A DNA stretch of 49,904 nucleotides from Limnobacter olei (GTDB taxonomy: Bacteria > Pseudomonadota > Gammaproteobacteria > Burkholderiales > Burkholderiaceae_B): the NCBI RefSeq assembly GCF_029087225.1, contig NZ_JARFJD010000024.1:1-49904 (forward strand), in the 5' to 3' direction. This document shows positions 27,627 to 36,966 of this stretch, piece by piece. The notes beneath the pieces were generated by a model that worked only from the letters and a program-made list of their open reading frames with translations, was not told the DNA's origin and did no database searches. The stretch's first letter is position 1. Each line of letters starts with the position of its first letter. Made by a program: the position numbers and the translations under genes.

Positions 27627-28604
27627 ATGCAGTTAATTCTTATGCGGGGTCCTTTTTCTCGCACCAGTGTACTCAGTATAAAGACCAGCCACGTTGCTTT
27701 GTTGCTTGTTTTGCTGGTTATGTTGGCGGGGTCTTTCATGGCAGCCGGCCTCTACTTGGCTGCGCGTTATGGTGAGAAGATTCCAGTCGTTCAAGATATT
27801 GTTTATTCACAACAGTTGGCCAAGCACCACGATGTGGCTGAAACCGGAAGCCCCTTGGACGCCATGGCCATTCGGCTAGCCGAGATGCGTGCGCAGCTGG
27901 CCCGTCTGGATGCGGTGAGTGTGCGTTTGTTGAAATCCAATGGGCTTGACACCAAAGTCACCCTGACAGAGCAACTGGGCCAAGGTGGTTTACAACAAAA
28001 AGACGAAAAATCGCTGAATTACAGGGAAGTCAAAACGGCCATTTCCGAGGTGGCCAGTCAAATCGAACGACAGGCTGATGTATTCAGCATCATCGACACC
28101 GACCTGCAAAGCGCCCGAGTCAAATTTCTCAGTGTTCCCAACGAATCCCCCCTCTCAGACACTATCGCAGTCAGCAATTTCGGTAACCGAATTGATCCAT
28201 TTACCGGCCGTCGTTCTGTTCATGAGGGCATTGACTTCATTGCCCCCACAGGCACGCCCATTTTGGCGGCTGCGGCGGGCGTAGTGGTGGAGGCCAAGTG
28301 GCATCCAGGCTACGGCAACATGGTCGAAATTGAGCACAACAACAAAACCACCACGCGTTATGCTCATGCATCCAAGCTGCTGGTTAAACCTGGCGACATA
28401 GTGCGGCTTGGTCAAAAAATTGCCCTGGTGGGCAGCACCGGCCGCTCGACGGGCCCGCACCTGCACTTTGAAGTGCGCGTAGACGGTGTGCCACAAAACC
28501 CCAGCAAGTTTCTTGAAAAGAACGGTCTTCCGCGTCCTGGCCCTTCAACTGTGGCCGCCTTGAACGGCTTATTCTCGGAAAGCGCTACTGTCCCGCTGGA
28601 CTAG
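27627..28604 (+). CDS. M23 family metalloendopeptidase (LytM domain), membrane anchored
   Basis: The protein has one N-terminal membrane segment (VALLLVLLVMLAGSFMAAGLYLA), a coiled-coil stretch (AIRLAEMRAQLARLDAVSVRLL and the residues around 130-150) and a C-terminal M23 domain. The zinc ligands are in the GRRSVHEGIDF and HLHFEVR motifs: histidine and aspartate in HEGID, histidines in HLH. These indicate an active peptidoglycan endopeptidase acting in the periplasm, cutting cross-links during growth or division. ATG 27627 has GAGGAGG seven bases upstream. It precedes secA by 100 bases, the usual arrangement in this order, and may share its transcript. Confidence 0.92.
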   Translation: MQLILMRGPFSRTSVLSIKTSHVALLLVLLVMLAGSFMAAGLYLAARYGEKIPVVQDIVYSQQLAKHHDVAETGSPLDAMAIRLAEMRAQLARLDAVSVRLLKSNGLDTKVTLTEQLGQGGLQQKDEKSLNYREVKTAISEVASQIERQADVFSIIDTDLQSARVKFLSVPNESPLSDTIAVSNFGNRIDPFTGRRSVHEGIDFIAPTGTPILAAAAGVVVEAKWHPGYGNMVEIEHNNKTTTRYAHASKLLVKPGDIVRLGQKIALVGSTGRSTGPHLHFEVRVDGVPQNPSKFLEKNGLPRPGPSTVAALNGLFSESATVPLD

Positions 28605-28637
28605 ACTTCGCGTGCTAAACTTCTAGGCTGTTTTTGG

Positions 28638-28666
28638 AATCGACCGGACCCAAAACCCGGTCGATT
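28638..28666 (+). promoter_or_regulatory. Inverted repeat in the secA leader
   Basis: AATCGACCGG (28638-28647) and CCGGTCGATT (28657-28666) are perfect ten-base complements around a nine-base loop. The T-run needed for an intrinsic terminator is missing on either strand: the plus strand continues GACTTTC. It sits 38 bases before the secA ATG. Attenuation, an mRNA-protecting hairpin or a dyad operator are all possible. Confidence 0.45.
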
Positions 28667-28704
28667 GACTTTCAGGCCCCTCAAGGGTCGAACCAGCCGA
28701 CATT

Positions 28705-31464
28705 ATGATCACAGACACTCTGAAAAAGCTTTTTGGTAGCCGCAATGAACGGTTGCTAAAGACCTACCGTAAAACCGTCAATCAAATCAACGCTCTCGAG
28801 CCGACCGTTCAGGCTTTGAGCGACGACGCTTTGCGTGCGAAAACTGCCGAATTCAAAGAGCGCCTGGCCAAAGGTGACTCGTTGGACAGCTTGCTGCCCG
28901 AGGCCTTTGCCGTGGTTCGCGAGGCCAGCGTGCGGGTGTTTGGCATGCGGCACTTTGATGTGCAGCTGATCGGCGGCATGGCCCTGCATCAGGGCAAAAT
29001 TTCAGAAATGCGCACCGGTGAAGGTAAAACACTCGTGGCCACCTTGCCCGCCTACCTGAATGCCCTGGAAGGAAAAGGCGTTCATGTGATTACCGTGAAC
29101 GACTACCTGGCTTCTCGCGATGCTGCCTGGATGGGCAAGCTCTACAGCTTTCTGGGCCTGACTGTGGGTTGTAACCTGTCCCGCATGCCACACGACCAGA
29201 AGCAGACTGCCTATGCGTCTGATATCACCTACGGCACCAACAATGAATTCGGTTTTGACTACCTGCGCGACAACATGGTCTACAGCGTGGGCGAGCGTGT
29301 TCAGCGTGGTCTGAATTATGCGATTGTCGACGAGGTGGATTCGATTTTGATCGACGAGGCGCGCACGCCCTTGATCATCTCCGGTCAGGCTGACGATCAC
29401 ACTGAGATGTATCGCAAACTGGACAGCTTGCCCAAGCAACTGGTGCGCATGCAAACCGAGCAAAAGCCCGGCGAGGAAGAGGTGCCAGGCGACTTTTATG
29501 TGGACGAGAAAGGCCACCAGATCCAGATTAGTGAAGCTGGCCATGAAAAGGCCGAGCAAATTTTGAGTCAAATGGGTTTGCTGCCAGAAGGCGCGAGCCT
29601 GTACGACGCAGCCAATATTTCCCTGATGCACCACGTGATGGCTGCCTTGCGTGCGCACAACCTGTTTCATAAAGACCAGCACTACGTGGTTCAAAACGGT
29701 GAAGTGATTATCGTGGATGAATTCACGGGCCGCTTGATGCCGGGTCGCCGCTGGTCGGATGGTTTGCACCAGGCCGTGGAAGCCAAGGAAGGTGTTCGTA
29801 TTCAGGCCGAAAACCAGACGCTGGCCTCCATCACATTCCAGAATTATTTCAGGATGTACAAAAAGTTGTCGGGCATGACAGGTACAGCCGACACGGAAGC
29901 GTTTGAATTCCAGTCCATTTATGGTCTGGAGACCGTCATTATCCCAACGCATCGACCCATTCAGCGTAAAGATGCACAGGACAAAATTTACAAAAGTGCG
30001 CGTGAGAAATACAACGCCATTCTTGAAGACATCAAGGACTGTTACGAGCGCGGTCAGCCCGTGCTGGTGGGTACGACTTCGATTGAGAATTCGGAGTTGA
30101 TTGCCAGTTTCCTTGAAAAAGAAAAGCTGCCGCACAACGTGCTCAACGCCAAGCAGCACGAACGTGAAGCCGAGATTGTGGCCCAGGCGGGTCGCCCCAA
30201 GGCCATTACCATTGCCACCAACATGGCTGGTCGTGGTACCGACATTGTTCTGGGTGGCAACCTGGAGCGCGAGCTGGCAGGCATTGAAAACAATGCTGAA
30301 ATTGATGAAGCGGCCAAGCCTGCCCTGATCGAGAAAGCACGTGCGGAATGGAAGTTGCGCAATGAAGCGGTGCTGAATTCTGGCGGTTTGCACATCATTG
30401 GTTGCGAGCGCCATGAAAGCCGGCGTATCGACAACCAGCTACGTGGCCGCGCCGGTCGTCAGGGTGATGCAGGTTCCTCGCGTTTTTACCTGTCGATGGA
30501 AGACCAGTTGCTGCGCATTTTTGCAGGCGACCGCGTGCGCGCAATCATGGAGCGCTTGAAATTGCCTGAAGGCGAGGCCATTGAGGCAGGTATTGTGTCC
30601 CGCTCAATTGAGTCTGCCCAGCGCAAAGTGGAAGGTCGCAACTTCGACATTCGCAAGCAATTGCTGGAATACGATGATGTGTCCAACGAGCAGCGAAAAA
30701 TTATTTACGCGCAGCGCAATGAAATTCTGGAATCTGCCGAAATTCGCGAAACCATTGGCAACTTGCGGCATGGCGCCTTGGAGGCGGTGTTCCGTGAGTA
30801 CATTCCTGAGGAATCCGTTGAAGAGCAATGGGATCTGGAAGGTTTGGAAACCGTATTGCGCAATGAGTACCAGCTTGAGGCCACTTTGCGCCAATGGCTG
30901 GAAGAGGATGCCAAAAGCTCGGACGAAGATTTCCTGAAGCGCATTCTTCAAATGGCCGACGAAATTTACGAAGCCAAGGTTCAATTGGTTGGTGTAGATT
31001 CTTTCGCAAAGTTTGAAAAAACATTGCTTTTGCAAAGCATTGACACGCACTGGCGTGAACACCTGGCTGCACTGGATTACCTGCGCCAAGGCATTCACTT
31101 GCGCGGTTATGCCCAGAAAAACCCCAAGCAGGAATACAAGCGCGAAGCCTTCGAGTTGTTTGGTGCCCTGCTGAACCGAGTGCGCGACGAGGTGGCCAAA
31201 GTCTTGTTGACGGTGCGGGTTCAATCTGCGGAGCAAGTGCAGCAGGCGGAGCAACAGCTGGAGCAAGAAGCTGCCGCGCATTTGGACAATATGCAGTACC
31301 AGCACCCGGATGCCGGTGGTGACGAGGACCAGTCTGCAGAAGCAGAGCTTTCCGCCGCGCCAGCCAACGTTCCTCGCCGCGTAAGTGAGAAGGTGGGTCG
31401 TAACGACCCTTGCCCCTGTGGCTCCGGCAAGAAGTACAAGCAGTGCCACGGAAAAATTTCCTGA
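28705..31464 (+). CDS. secA: Preprotein translocase ATPase SecA
   Basis: SecA drives unfolded preproteins through SecYEG with ATP. Walker A is in [18 protein letters not shown] (residues 101-118). Other marks are [27 protein letters not shown], the DEAD-like [17 protein letters not shown], the preprotein cross-linking domain, [28 protein letters not shown] and [17 protein letters not shown]. The C-terminal linker ends in the zinc and SecB-binding motif [19 protein letters not shown]. At 919 residues it has full length. There is no room for a secM-like regulator upstream. argJ starts about 50 bases later. Confidence 0.98.
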   Translation: MITDTLKKLFGSRNERLLKTYRKTVNQINALEPTVQALSDDALRAKTAEFKERLAKGDSLDSLLPEAFAVVREASVRVFGMRHFDVQLIGGMALHQGKISEMRTGEGKTLVATLPAYLNALEGKGVHVITVNDYLASRDAAWMGKLYSFLGLTVGCNLSRMPHDQKQTAYASDITYGTNNEFGFDYLRDNMVYSVGERVQRGLNYAIVDEVDSILIDEARTPLIISGQADDHTEMYRKLDSLPKQLVRMQTEQKPGEEEVPGDFYVDEKGHQIQISEAGHEKAEQILSQMGLLPEGASLYDAANISLMHHVMAALRAHNLFHKDQHYVVQNGEVIIVDEFTGRLMPGRRWSDGLHQAVEAKEGVRIQAENQTLASITFQNYFRMYKKLSGMTGTADTEAFEFQSIYGLETVIIPTHRPIQRKDAQDKIYKSAREKYNAILEDIKDCYERGQPVLVGTTSIENSELIASFLEKEKLPHNVLNAKQHEREAEIVAQAGRPKAITIATNMAGRGTDIVLGGNLERELAGIENNAEIDEAAKPALIEKARAEWKLRNEAVLNSGGLHIIGCERHESRRIDNQLRGRAGRQGDAGSSRFYLSMEDQLLRIFAGDRVRAIMERLKLPEGEAIEAGIVSRSIESAQRKVEGRNFDIRKQLLEYDDVSNEQRKIIYAQRNEILESAEIRETIGNLRHGALEAVFREYIPEESVEEQWDLEGLETVLRNEYQLEATLRQWLEEDAKSSDEDFLKRILQMADEIYEAKVQLVGVDSFAKFEKTLLLQSIDTHWREHLAALDYLRQGIHLRGYAQKNPKQEYKREAFELFGALLNRVRDEVAKVLLTVRVQSAEQVQQAEQQLEQEAAAHLDNMQYQHPDAGGDEDQSAEAELSAAPANVPRRVSEKVGRNDPCPCGSGKKYKQCHGKIS

Positions 31465-31514
31465 AAAATATTGAAATAGTCGCGCGAAACGCGCAAGCCG
31501 AGGAGTTGATTGTC

Positions 31515-32744
31515 ATGCCTGTGAATTTGAATGTACCTGCTGCTGATGCCTTGTTTCCAGTCGCCGGTTTGGACATGGGTTATGCCATGGCCCAAATTCG
31601 CAAACCCAACCGAAAAGATGTCTTGGTGGTGCGTGTGGCAGAGGGCAGCAGTGTGGCGGGTGTGTTTACGAAAAACCGCTTTTGTGCCGCACCGGTTCAG
31701 GTTTGTCAGGCTCATTTGAAGGCTGGAAAGGGAATTCGTGCTTTGGTGGTCAACACCGGTTGTGCCAACGCCGGTACTGGCGAGCGCGGCTTGGCCGATG
31801 CGCGGGCGACCACCGCCAAGGTGGCCGAGTTGCTGGGTGTTCAGCCTGAGCAAGTGTTGGTGTTTTCAACCGGCGTCATTCTTGAGAACCTGCCCATGGA
31901 TCGTTTGTTGTTGGGCATTGATCAGGCGGTTGCAGGTTTGGGCAAGGCCGATTGGCTGGATGCCGCAACCGCAATCATGACCACCGACACCTTGCCCAAA
32001 GCCAGCAGCCGCAAGCTGAAAGTGGGTGCAGGTGAAATTGCAATCACAGGGGTTTCAAAGGGTGCAGGCATGATTCGCCCCAATATGGCCACCATGCTGG
32101 GCTACCTGGCCACCGATGCAGCCATTGCACAGCCTGTGCTGGAAAAGTGGACTACAGCCATGGCGGATGCCTCATTCAATCGAATCACCATTGATGGCGA
32201 TACATCGACGAATGACAGTTTTGTGGTGATCGCCACAGGCAAAAGCAAGGCCGTGAATATTCAAACCGGTAATGAGCCAGAAGCTGCAGCCGTATTCGAG
32301 GCACTGAAGGCCGAGTCGATCAAGCTGGCCCAAGCAATTGTTCGTGATGGCGAGGGCGCCACCAAATTCATCACGGTGAAAGTTGAGCAGGCCAGCAGTG
32401 AAGAAGAGGCGCTGAAAGTGGCCTACGCCATCGGCCATTCTCCATTGGTGAAAACTGCGTTTTTTGCATCAGACCCCAACCTGGGCCGTATTTTGGCGGC
32501 TGTTGGTTATGCCGGCATTGATGACCTCGACCAAACCAAAATTCAACTGTATCTGGGCGATGTCTATGTGGCCCAAAACGGTGGCCGCCACCCCGATTAT
32601 CGGGAAGAACAAGGTCAGGCGGTGATGAACGATGCAGAAATTACCGTGCGCGTTCAATTGGGGCGTGGCAACGCCAGCACCACCGTGTGGACCACAGACT
32701 TTTCGCATGAGTATGTCACCATCAATGCGGACTACCGCAGTTAA
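31515..32744 (+). CDS. argJ: Bifunctional ornithine acetyltransferase / N-acetylglutamate synthase
   Basis: ArgJ recycles the acetyl group from N-acetylornithine to glutamate in arginine synthesis. It is an Ntn hydrolase that cleaves itself, and the cleavage site and nucleophile are at T193 in [17 protein letters not shown]. The start ATG 31515 was chosen for the GAGGAG ribosome binding site upstream and the normal start before the [14 protein letters not shown] block. Other marks are [12 protein letters not shown], the MTTDTLPK block and [15 protein letters not shown]. The length of 409 residues is typical. Whether it also accepts acetyl-CoA (bifunctional type) cannot be told from the sequence. 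Confidence 0.96.
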   Translation: MPVNLNVPAADALFPVAGLDMGYAMAQIRKPNRKDVLVVRVAEGSSVAGVFTKNRFCAAPVQVCQAHLKAGKGIRALVVNTGCANAGTGERGLADARATTAKVAELLGVQPEQVLVFSTGVILENLPMDRLLLGIDQAVAGLGKADWLDAATAIMTTDTLPKASSRKLKVGAGEIAITGVSKGAGMIRPNMATMLGYLATDAAIAQPVLEKWTTAMADASFNRITIDGDTSTNDSFVVIATGKSKAVNIQTGNEPEAAAVFEALKAESIKLAQAIVRDGEGATKFITVKVEQASSEEEALKVAYAIGHSPLVKTAFFASDPNLGRILAAVGYAGIDDLDQTKIQLYLGDVYVAQNGGRHPDYREEQGQAVMNDAEITVRVQLGRGNASTTVWTTDFSHEYVTINADYRS

Positions 32745-32756
32745 CACGGCTGCGCG

Positions 32757-33623
32757 ATGAGCACCCAACACAACGACACCAAAGCGATTCTCGAGCAGCT
32801 TGGCCGTATCGCTCAAGCCTTGGAGCAGGGGGTGATGAAAGCCCCCACGAACTGGAATGCCTCCACTGCGTTTCGCCTGCATCACAGGGCGGGCCAATTA
32901 CGCCTTGAACCAGTAAAAACAGTCGAGTCACTGGATGCGGCTGTGCTGAAAAACATTGGCCCCCAACTTGAGAAGGTGGACCAGAACACCCACCAATTCG
33001 TGAAAGGTTTGCCCGCCAACAATGTGTTGCTCACCGGTGCTCGCGGCACCGGCAAGTCAAGCTTGGTGCGCGCCATGTTGAGCCGCTATTCGCCTCAGGG
33101 TCTGCGTTTGATCGAGGTCGACAAAACAGACCTGCTGTTTTTGCAAGACGTCGTTGACCTGGTCAATGGCAGGCCCGAACGTTTCATTGTGTTTTGTGAC
33201 GATCTGTCTTTTGAGGAAGGCGAGGCTGGCTACAAGGCATTGAAAAGTGTATTGGATGGCTCAATTGCGGGCACATCGGACAACGTGTTGATTTACGCCA
33301 CATCAAACCGCCGCCATTTGCTGCCGCAAATGATGAAAGACAACCTGCAAACCCAGCACATGGACAATGGCGAAATTCGTCCTGCTGAAGGCATTGAAGA
33401 AAAGGTGTCGCTGTCAGACCGATTCGGTGTGTGGGTATCTTTCCATGCGTTCAATCAGGATGAGTACCTGGCCGCCGTGCAAGTTTGGCTCGAGCATTTC
33501 AACATGCCTTATACCGATGAGGCTCGTCACATCGCACTTCGATGGACTATTGAGCGCGGTAGCCGTAGTGGTCGCCTGGCCTATCAGTTTGCCAAGCATT
33601 GGGCTGGCTCAAAAGGTTTGTAA
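32757..33623 (+). CDS. DUF815 family AAA+ ATPase
   Basis: The protein is a small AAA+ ATPase of the DUF815 family, whose role is unknown. Walker A is LLTGARGTGKSSLVRAML (about residues 95-112), Walker B is RFIVFCDDLSFE, and sensor-1-like IYATSNRRHLLP follows. A conserved DRFGVWVSFHAFNQDEYL block lies before a C-terminal helical lid. The N-terminal 75 residues are helical and may bind a partner. It starts 12 bases after argJ and ends just before mutT, so the three genes probably form one transcript, as in related genomes I recall. Confidence 0.88.
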   Translation: MSTQHNDTKAILEQLGRIAQALEQGVMKAPTNWNASTAFRLHHRAGQLRLEPVKTVESLDAAVLKNIGPQLEKVDQNTHQFVKGLPANNVLLTGARGTGKSSLVRAMLSRYSPQGLRLIEVDKTDLLFLQDVVDLVNGRPERFIVFCDDLSFEEGEAGYKALKSVLDGSIAGTSDNVLIYATSNRRHLLPQMMKDNLQTQHMDNGEIRPAEGIEEKVSLSDRFGVWVSFHAFNQDEYLAAVQVWLEHFNMPYTDEARHIALRWTIERGSRSGRLAYQFAKHWAGSKGL

Positions 33624-33628
33624 GTCGA

Positions 33629-34594
33629 GTGACAACTTTTTTGGTTAAACCCCGAATTGATGTGGCAGTGGCTGTGGTGTTCAATGCCGACGGCCAGGTG
33701 CTGTGGGGTTGCAGACCGGAGGGCAAACCTTACGCTGGTTATTGGGAGTTTCCCGGTGGCAAGGTGGAGCCAGATGAAACGGTTTGGCAAGCCTTGGTAC
33801 GTGAATTGAAAGAAGAACTCGACATCACTGCCCTTGAAGGTGGGCCCTGGTTTCGCATTGAACACGACTACGAGCATGCCAACGTGCGTTTGCATTTGTA
33901 CCGTGTGTGGCGTTTTGATGGCAGCCCCAAGTCGCTAGAGAACCAGCGTTTCACTTGGGCCAGCCTTGACAGCTCAGACTTGTCTCCGATTCTGCCAGCT
34001 ACTGAACCCTTACTGCCCAAATTGGCGCAGCCCACTGTGATGGCGCTAAGTAATTACGAGGCCGGGTTTGAGGCTTGTGCCAAGCGATTGGAACAGGGAT
34101 TGAACAAAGCCACGACGCCGATTTATCTTCAGTTTCGTGAAAAGACCCTAAATGGCGATGCCCTGATTCAAGCCTTTGAGCACTGTTATGGTTTGTGCCA
34201 GAAAACCGGGCAGGCCATGTTATTGAATTCGGACACCTGGCTAAACCTGCGTGAGCATTTAGACGCTTTGCCATGTCCGCTGCATTTGACGCAAGCGCAT
34301 TTGTTGTCGGGTCAGTTTCAGGATTTGCAGTGTGCCGGTGCTTCTGTGCATGATACTGACGGCTTGAGAATTGCTTTTGATCGCGGCTTGACTTATGCCG
34401 TGCTGGGCGCTGTGAAAGCAACTCCCTCACATCCTGAGCAACCAGGTTTGGGTTGGGAGAAGTTTCTTGAATCAGCGCAGACCGCGCGTTTGCCAGTGTT
34501 CGCGATCGGAGGCTTGGCTGCCGAGGATATTCGGGACGCTCATTTGCATGGTGCCCATGGAATTGCCATGCTTAGCCAGTTCGGGCTTGGCTGA
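33629..34594 (+). CDS. mutT: Nudix hydrolase (MutT) fused to a ThiE-like domain
   Basis: The first 130 residues are a MutT-type Nudix domain: the Nudix box is in GGKVEPDETVWQALVRELKE with the following EL, preceded by YAGYWEFPG. MutT removes 8-oxo-dGTP to prevent A-to-C mutation. The last 180 residues resemble thiamine phosphate synthase: YLQFREKTL near the start, CPLHLTQAHL in the middle, and GAVKATPSHPEQPGLGW with PVFAIGGL near the end. Fusions of these two domains are known in proteobacteria, but the second domain's activity is not established. I chose GTG 33629, just after the ATPase stop, though the ribosome binding site is weak. Confidence 0.85.
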   Translation: MTTFLVKPRIDVAVAVVFNADGQVLWGCRPEGKPYAGYWEFPGGKVEPDETVWQALVRELKEELDITALEGGPWFRIEHDYEHANVRLHLYRVWRFDGSPKSLENQRFTWASLDSSDLSPILPATEPLLPKLAQPTVMALSNYEAGFEACAKRLEQGLNKATTPIYLQFREKTLNGDALIQAFEHCYGLCQKTGQAMLLNSDTWLNLREHLDALPCPLHLTQAHLLSGQFQDLQCAGASVHDTDGLRIAFDRGLTYAVLGAVKATPSHPEQPGLGWEKFLESAQTARLPVFAIGGLAAEDIRDAHLHGAHGIAMLSQFGLG

Positions 34595-34614
34595 GCAAAA
34601 TTGCAAATGGCAAG

Positions 34615-35424
34615 TTACAGGTTACACAGCCTGATCTTGAACTCAATGGGTTCCAGATAGGGGTTGTTTTTACTCACACCGTTGGCATTTGGAATGTTGA
34701 ATCGAATCCACAACATGTACTTGTTGGCGCTGAATTCAGGCACTACTTCCAGATCGCTTGGCAAATCAACCCGCAACAACTGAAATGTTTTGCCGCTCAT
34801 TTGCTGGGTGTAGTTGCCTTGCTCGGCAGTCACGATGCTCATTTCGCCACTGTGACGCAAAATTTTCAGTACCAATTCAATGGCTTTGGCCAAGGGCCGC
34901 ATGGGTTCAAACCAGGCCTCAATGTCGACACGACGTGCCTGGGCTGAACGGGATTGCCAGCGGTGGTAGCCGGGCAAATCAAATTCACAAACGCCGCCTG
35001 GAATGGTGCAGCGGCTGCGAATAATCATCAGGAATTCATTGTCGCGCAGATGGTAGCCCAATCGACCGTTGCATTGATTCAGTTGCGTGGCGGTGGAATC
35101 AATGCTGGCCAGCGTTTCTTCGAGCATGTGGCGATCGACGCCCGGGTGACCGCGAAATTGAACCAGCGATGCGCGCTGCCGGTCGAGTTCCTGGAGCAGA
35201 TCACTTTTAAGATCAGCTCTTGAGCCGACTTCGATGATTTCAAACAGGGTAAGCAGGGCGGTGTGATGGTCCAGTCGATGGTCTTGCGACATGAAGAAGC
35301 CGAATTTGGCGAATAAATCTTCAAGGCGCAACAGGGTACGAATTCTCTCGTTGAGTGGAAACTCGTATGTGGTGATTTGAGTGACCGGATTGGTGGTCTG
35401 TTGTTCGTCTGTAACTTGAGTCAC
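34615..35424 (-). CDS. zapD: Cell division protein ZapD
   Basis: ZapD (DUF1342, YacF) bundles FtsZ filaments and stabilises the division ring. The family opening is TTYEFPLNERIRTLLRLEDL, followed by DHHTALLTLFEIIEVGSRADLK, LLQELDRQRASL, and GYHRWQSRSAQ with the C-terminal FSANKYMLWIRF. I chose GTG 35424 as the start. The frame is open upstream to TTG 35487, which would add 21 residues unlike the family. Even from 35424 about 17 residues precede the usual start at ITTYEF, and no ATG is available there. It leads a minus-strand run with coaE and the pil genes. Confidence 0.9.
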   Translation of the reverse strand: MTQVTDEQQTTNPVTQITTYEFPLNERIRTLLRLEDLFAKFGFFMSQDHRLDHHTALLTLFEIIEVGSRADLKSDLLQELDRQRASLVQFRGHPGVDRHMLEETLASIDSTATQLNQCNGRLGYHLRDNEFLMIIRSRCTIPGGVCEFDLPGYHRWQSRSAQARRVDIEAWFEPMRPLAKAIELVLKILRHSGEMSIVTAEQGNYTQQMSGKTFQLLRVDLPSDLEVVPEFSANKYMLWIRFNIPNANGVSKNNPYLEPIEFKIRLCNL

Positions 35425-35496
35425 CGAGCCATCGCAATTAAAAGGAACATCAGGTGTGATTGTGGCGCACCTGTGGTTTTCATGCAAATAGCAAGG

Positions 35497-36123
35497 TCAT
35501 TTTTGCGCTTTTTTTATTAATTTTTGGTGCATAAAGTCGATTTTTTCAATCAGTTCAGCTAGATCGCCATTGTTTTGGATCAGCTGCGTTGCACCTTCCA
35601 ATCGCGTCTCTCGCGTGGCCTGGTTCTGTATCACAGCGCGTACTTGCGTTTCCGGCCAGCCATTGCGTTCAATCACCCTTTGAACCTGCTGTTCTACCGG
35701 GCAATCGACCACAATAATTTCATCCATCAGTTCACCCCAGCCGCCCTTTTCAAACAACAAAGGCACTACCAGCAGAAAGTAAAGCGGGGCTCCGGCGTCC
35801 AGTTGCTGCTGAACAAGCTGACGAATTTTTGGATGAAGGATTTTTTCCAGTGCAATTCTTTGTTCAGGTTCTTTGAACACCAAAGCCCGTATGTAGTCGC
35901 GGTTCATACTGCCGTCAGGAAGCAAGGCGTCACGGCCAAATGTTTGTTGTATGTCGGGAATGGCCAGACCCCCTGCCTTTGTCAGGCTGTGGGCAATTTC
36001 GTCGGTGTCAATGACGGTGGCACCCAAGGTTTGAAGCCGGTTTGAAACCGCGGTTTTCCCCGATCCAATTCCACCGGTTAGGCCCACCACCAGTTGCTTG
36101 GGTTTGTTTAAGGCAATGTGCAT
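35497..36123 (-). CDS. coaE: Dephospho-CoA kinase
   Basis: CoaE phosphorylates dephospho-CoA in the last step of coenzyme A synthesis. The P-loop GLTGGIGSGKTAVSNRL is at residues 14-30. TLGATVIDTDEIAHSLT, the GSMNRDYIRALVF block, LHPKIR, and the LLVVPLLFEKGGW and VVDCPVEQQVQRV blocks are all typical. The length of 208 residues is normal. It lies between zapD and pilD, the common betaproteobacterial and gammaproteobacterial arrangement. Confidence 0.96.
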   Translation of the reverse strand: MHIALNKPKQLVVGLTGGIGSGKTAVSNRLQTLGATVIDTDEIAHSLTKAGGLAIPDIQQTFGRDALLPDGSMNRDYIRALVFKEPEQRIALEKILHPKIRQLVQQQLDAGAPLYFLLVVPLLFEKGGWGELMDEIIVVDCPVEQQVQRVIERNGWPETQVRAVIQNQATRETRLEGATQLIQNNGDLAELIEKIDFMHQKLIKKAQK

Positions 36124-36130
36124 CGCTTGT

Positions 36131-36952
36131 TTAAATCCATTTGGTCAGGTCAAAGCCCGCCATCCAGGCCAGTGCGCCCATGACCAGGCACGGGCCAAAG
36201 GGAAAGGCATCGGTTTTTTTCTTTCCGCGAATGGTTTGAATGATCAGGCCGAACACAATACCCGACACGGAGGCAAACAACACCACGCTAAACAGAGAGG
36301 TGATACCCATCCAGGCACCAATTGCAGCCAGCAGCTTGAAATCGCCGTACCCCATGCCTTCCTTGCCGGTAGCCAGTTTGAAAAGTTGGTAAATCAGCCA
36401 CAGCACCAGGTAACCCATGGCCGCACCGGAGACAGCACTGGCCAGCGGCACAAATTCTGCAAATAGATTAAACAGCAAACCAGCCCACAACAGGGGAAGG
36501 GTAATGCTGTCGGGCAACAGGTAAGTGTCAAGGTCAATGAGCGCCAGCACCAACAAGCTGGCTGCAAACGCCATCAGGGCCAGAGCCACAACACCGGGCG
36601 GGTTAAGCAAGGCAATGGCCAGAAAAAGACCCCCGCACAGCAGCTCAACCAGCGGGTAGCGCATGGAGATACGGCTTGAACAATGCGCACATTTGCCACG
36701 CAAGAGCAGGTAGGAGATCACAGGAATGTTGTGCCAGGCTTTCAAAGGCGTTTTACAGGCCGGGCAATGGGAGGCCGGCAGAAACAGGTTAAAGCGCGGA
36801 AATTCCTCGGGTTCGCGGCCTTGGGCTTCGGCCAGGTCGGCATCCCACGCGCGTTGCATCATGATAGGCAAGCGATGGGCCACCACATTCAGCAAAGACC
36901 CAATGCACAGCCCCAGCAGCGCGCTCAGCACAAGCCATTGGGCGGGATCCAT
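36131..36952 (-). CDS. pilD: Type IV prepilin peptidase / N-methyltransferase
   Basis: PilD cleaves the leader of type IV prepilins and pseudopilins and methylates the new N-terminus, acting in the inner membrane. The cytoplasmic zinc domain has CPACKT and CAHCSS, the two Cys pairs of the bifunctional form. The catalytic aspartates are in LIDLDTYLLPD and GYGDFKLL. About eight membrane helices are visible, the first being LVLSALLGLCIGSLLNVVAHR. I chose ATG 36952. The longer open frame to 37045 overlaps pilC and adds a non-family segment. It is seven bases from coaE and 14 from pilC. Confidence 0.95.
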   Translation of the reverse strand: MDPAQWLVLSALLGLCIGSLLNVVAHRLPIMMQRAWDADLAEAQGREPEEFPRFNLFLPASHCPACKTPLKAWHNIPVISYLLLRGKCAHCSSRISMRYPLVELLCGGLFLAIALLNPPGVVALALMAFAASLLVLALIDLDTYLLPDSITLPLLWAGLLFNLFAEFVPLASAVSGAAMGYLVLWLIYQLFKLATGKEGMGYGDFKLLAAIGAWMGITSLFSVVLFASVSGIVFGLIIQTIRGKKKTDAFPFGPCLVMGALAWMAGFDLTKWI

Positions 36953-36966
36953 ACTATTCAGTGCGG

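Noticed and set aside
28605-28704. SecM-like arrest peptide upstream of secA
   Set aside because: The gap is only 100 bases and holds no short frame with a signal sequence and an arrest motif.
29002-30414. 470-codon open frame on the minus strand
   Set aside because: It lies wholly inside secA in an antisense frame. Its translation has no recognisable domain and a skewed His/Val/Leu-rich composition typical of shadows of G+C-rich genes.
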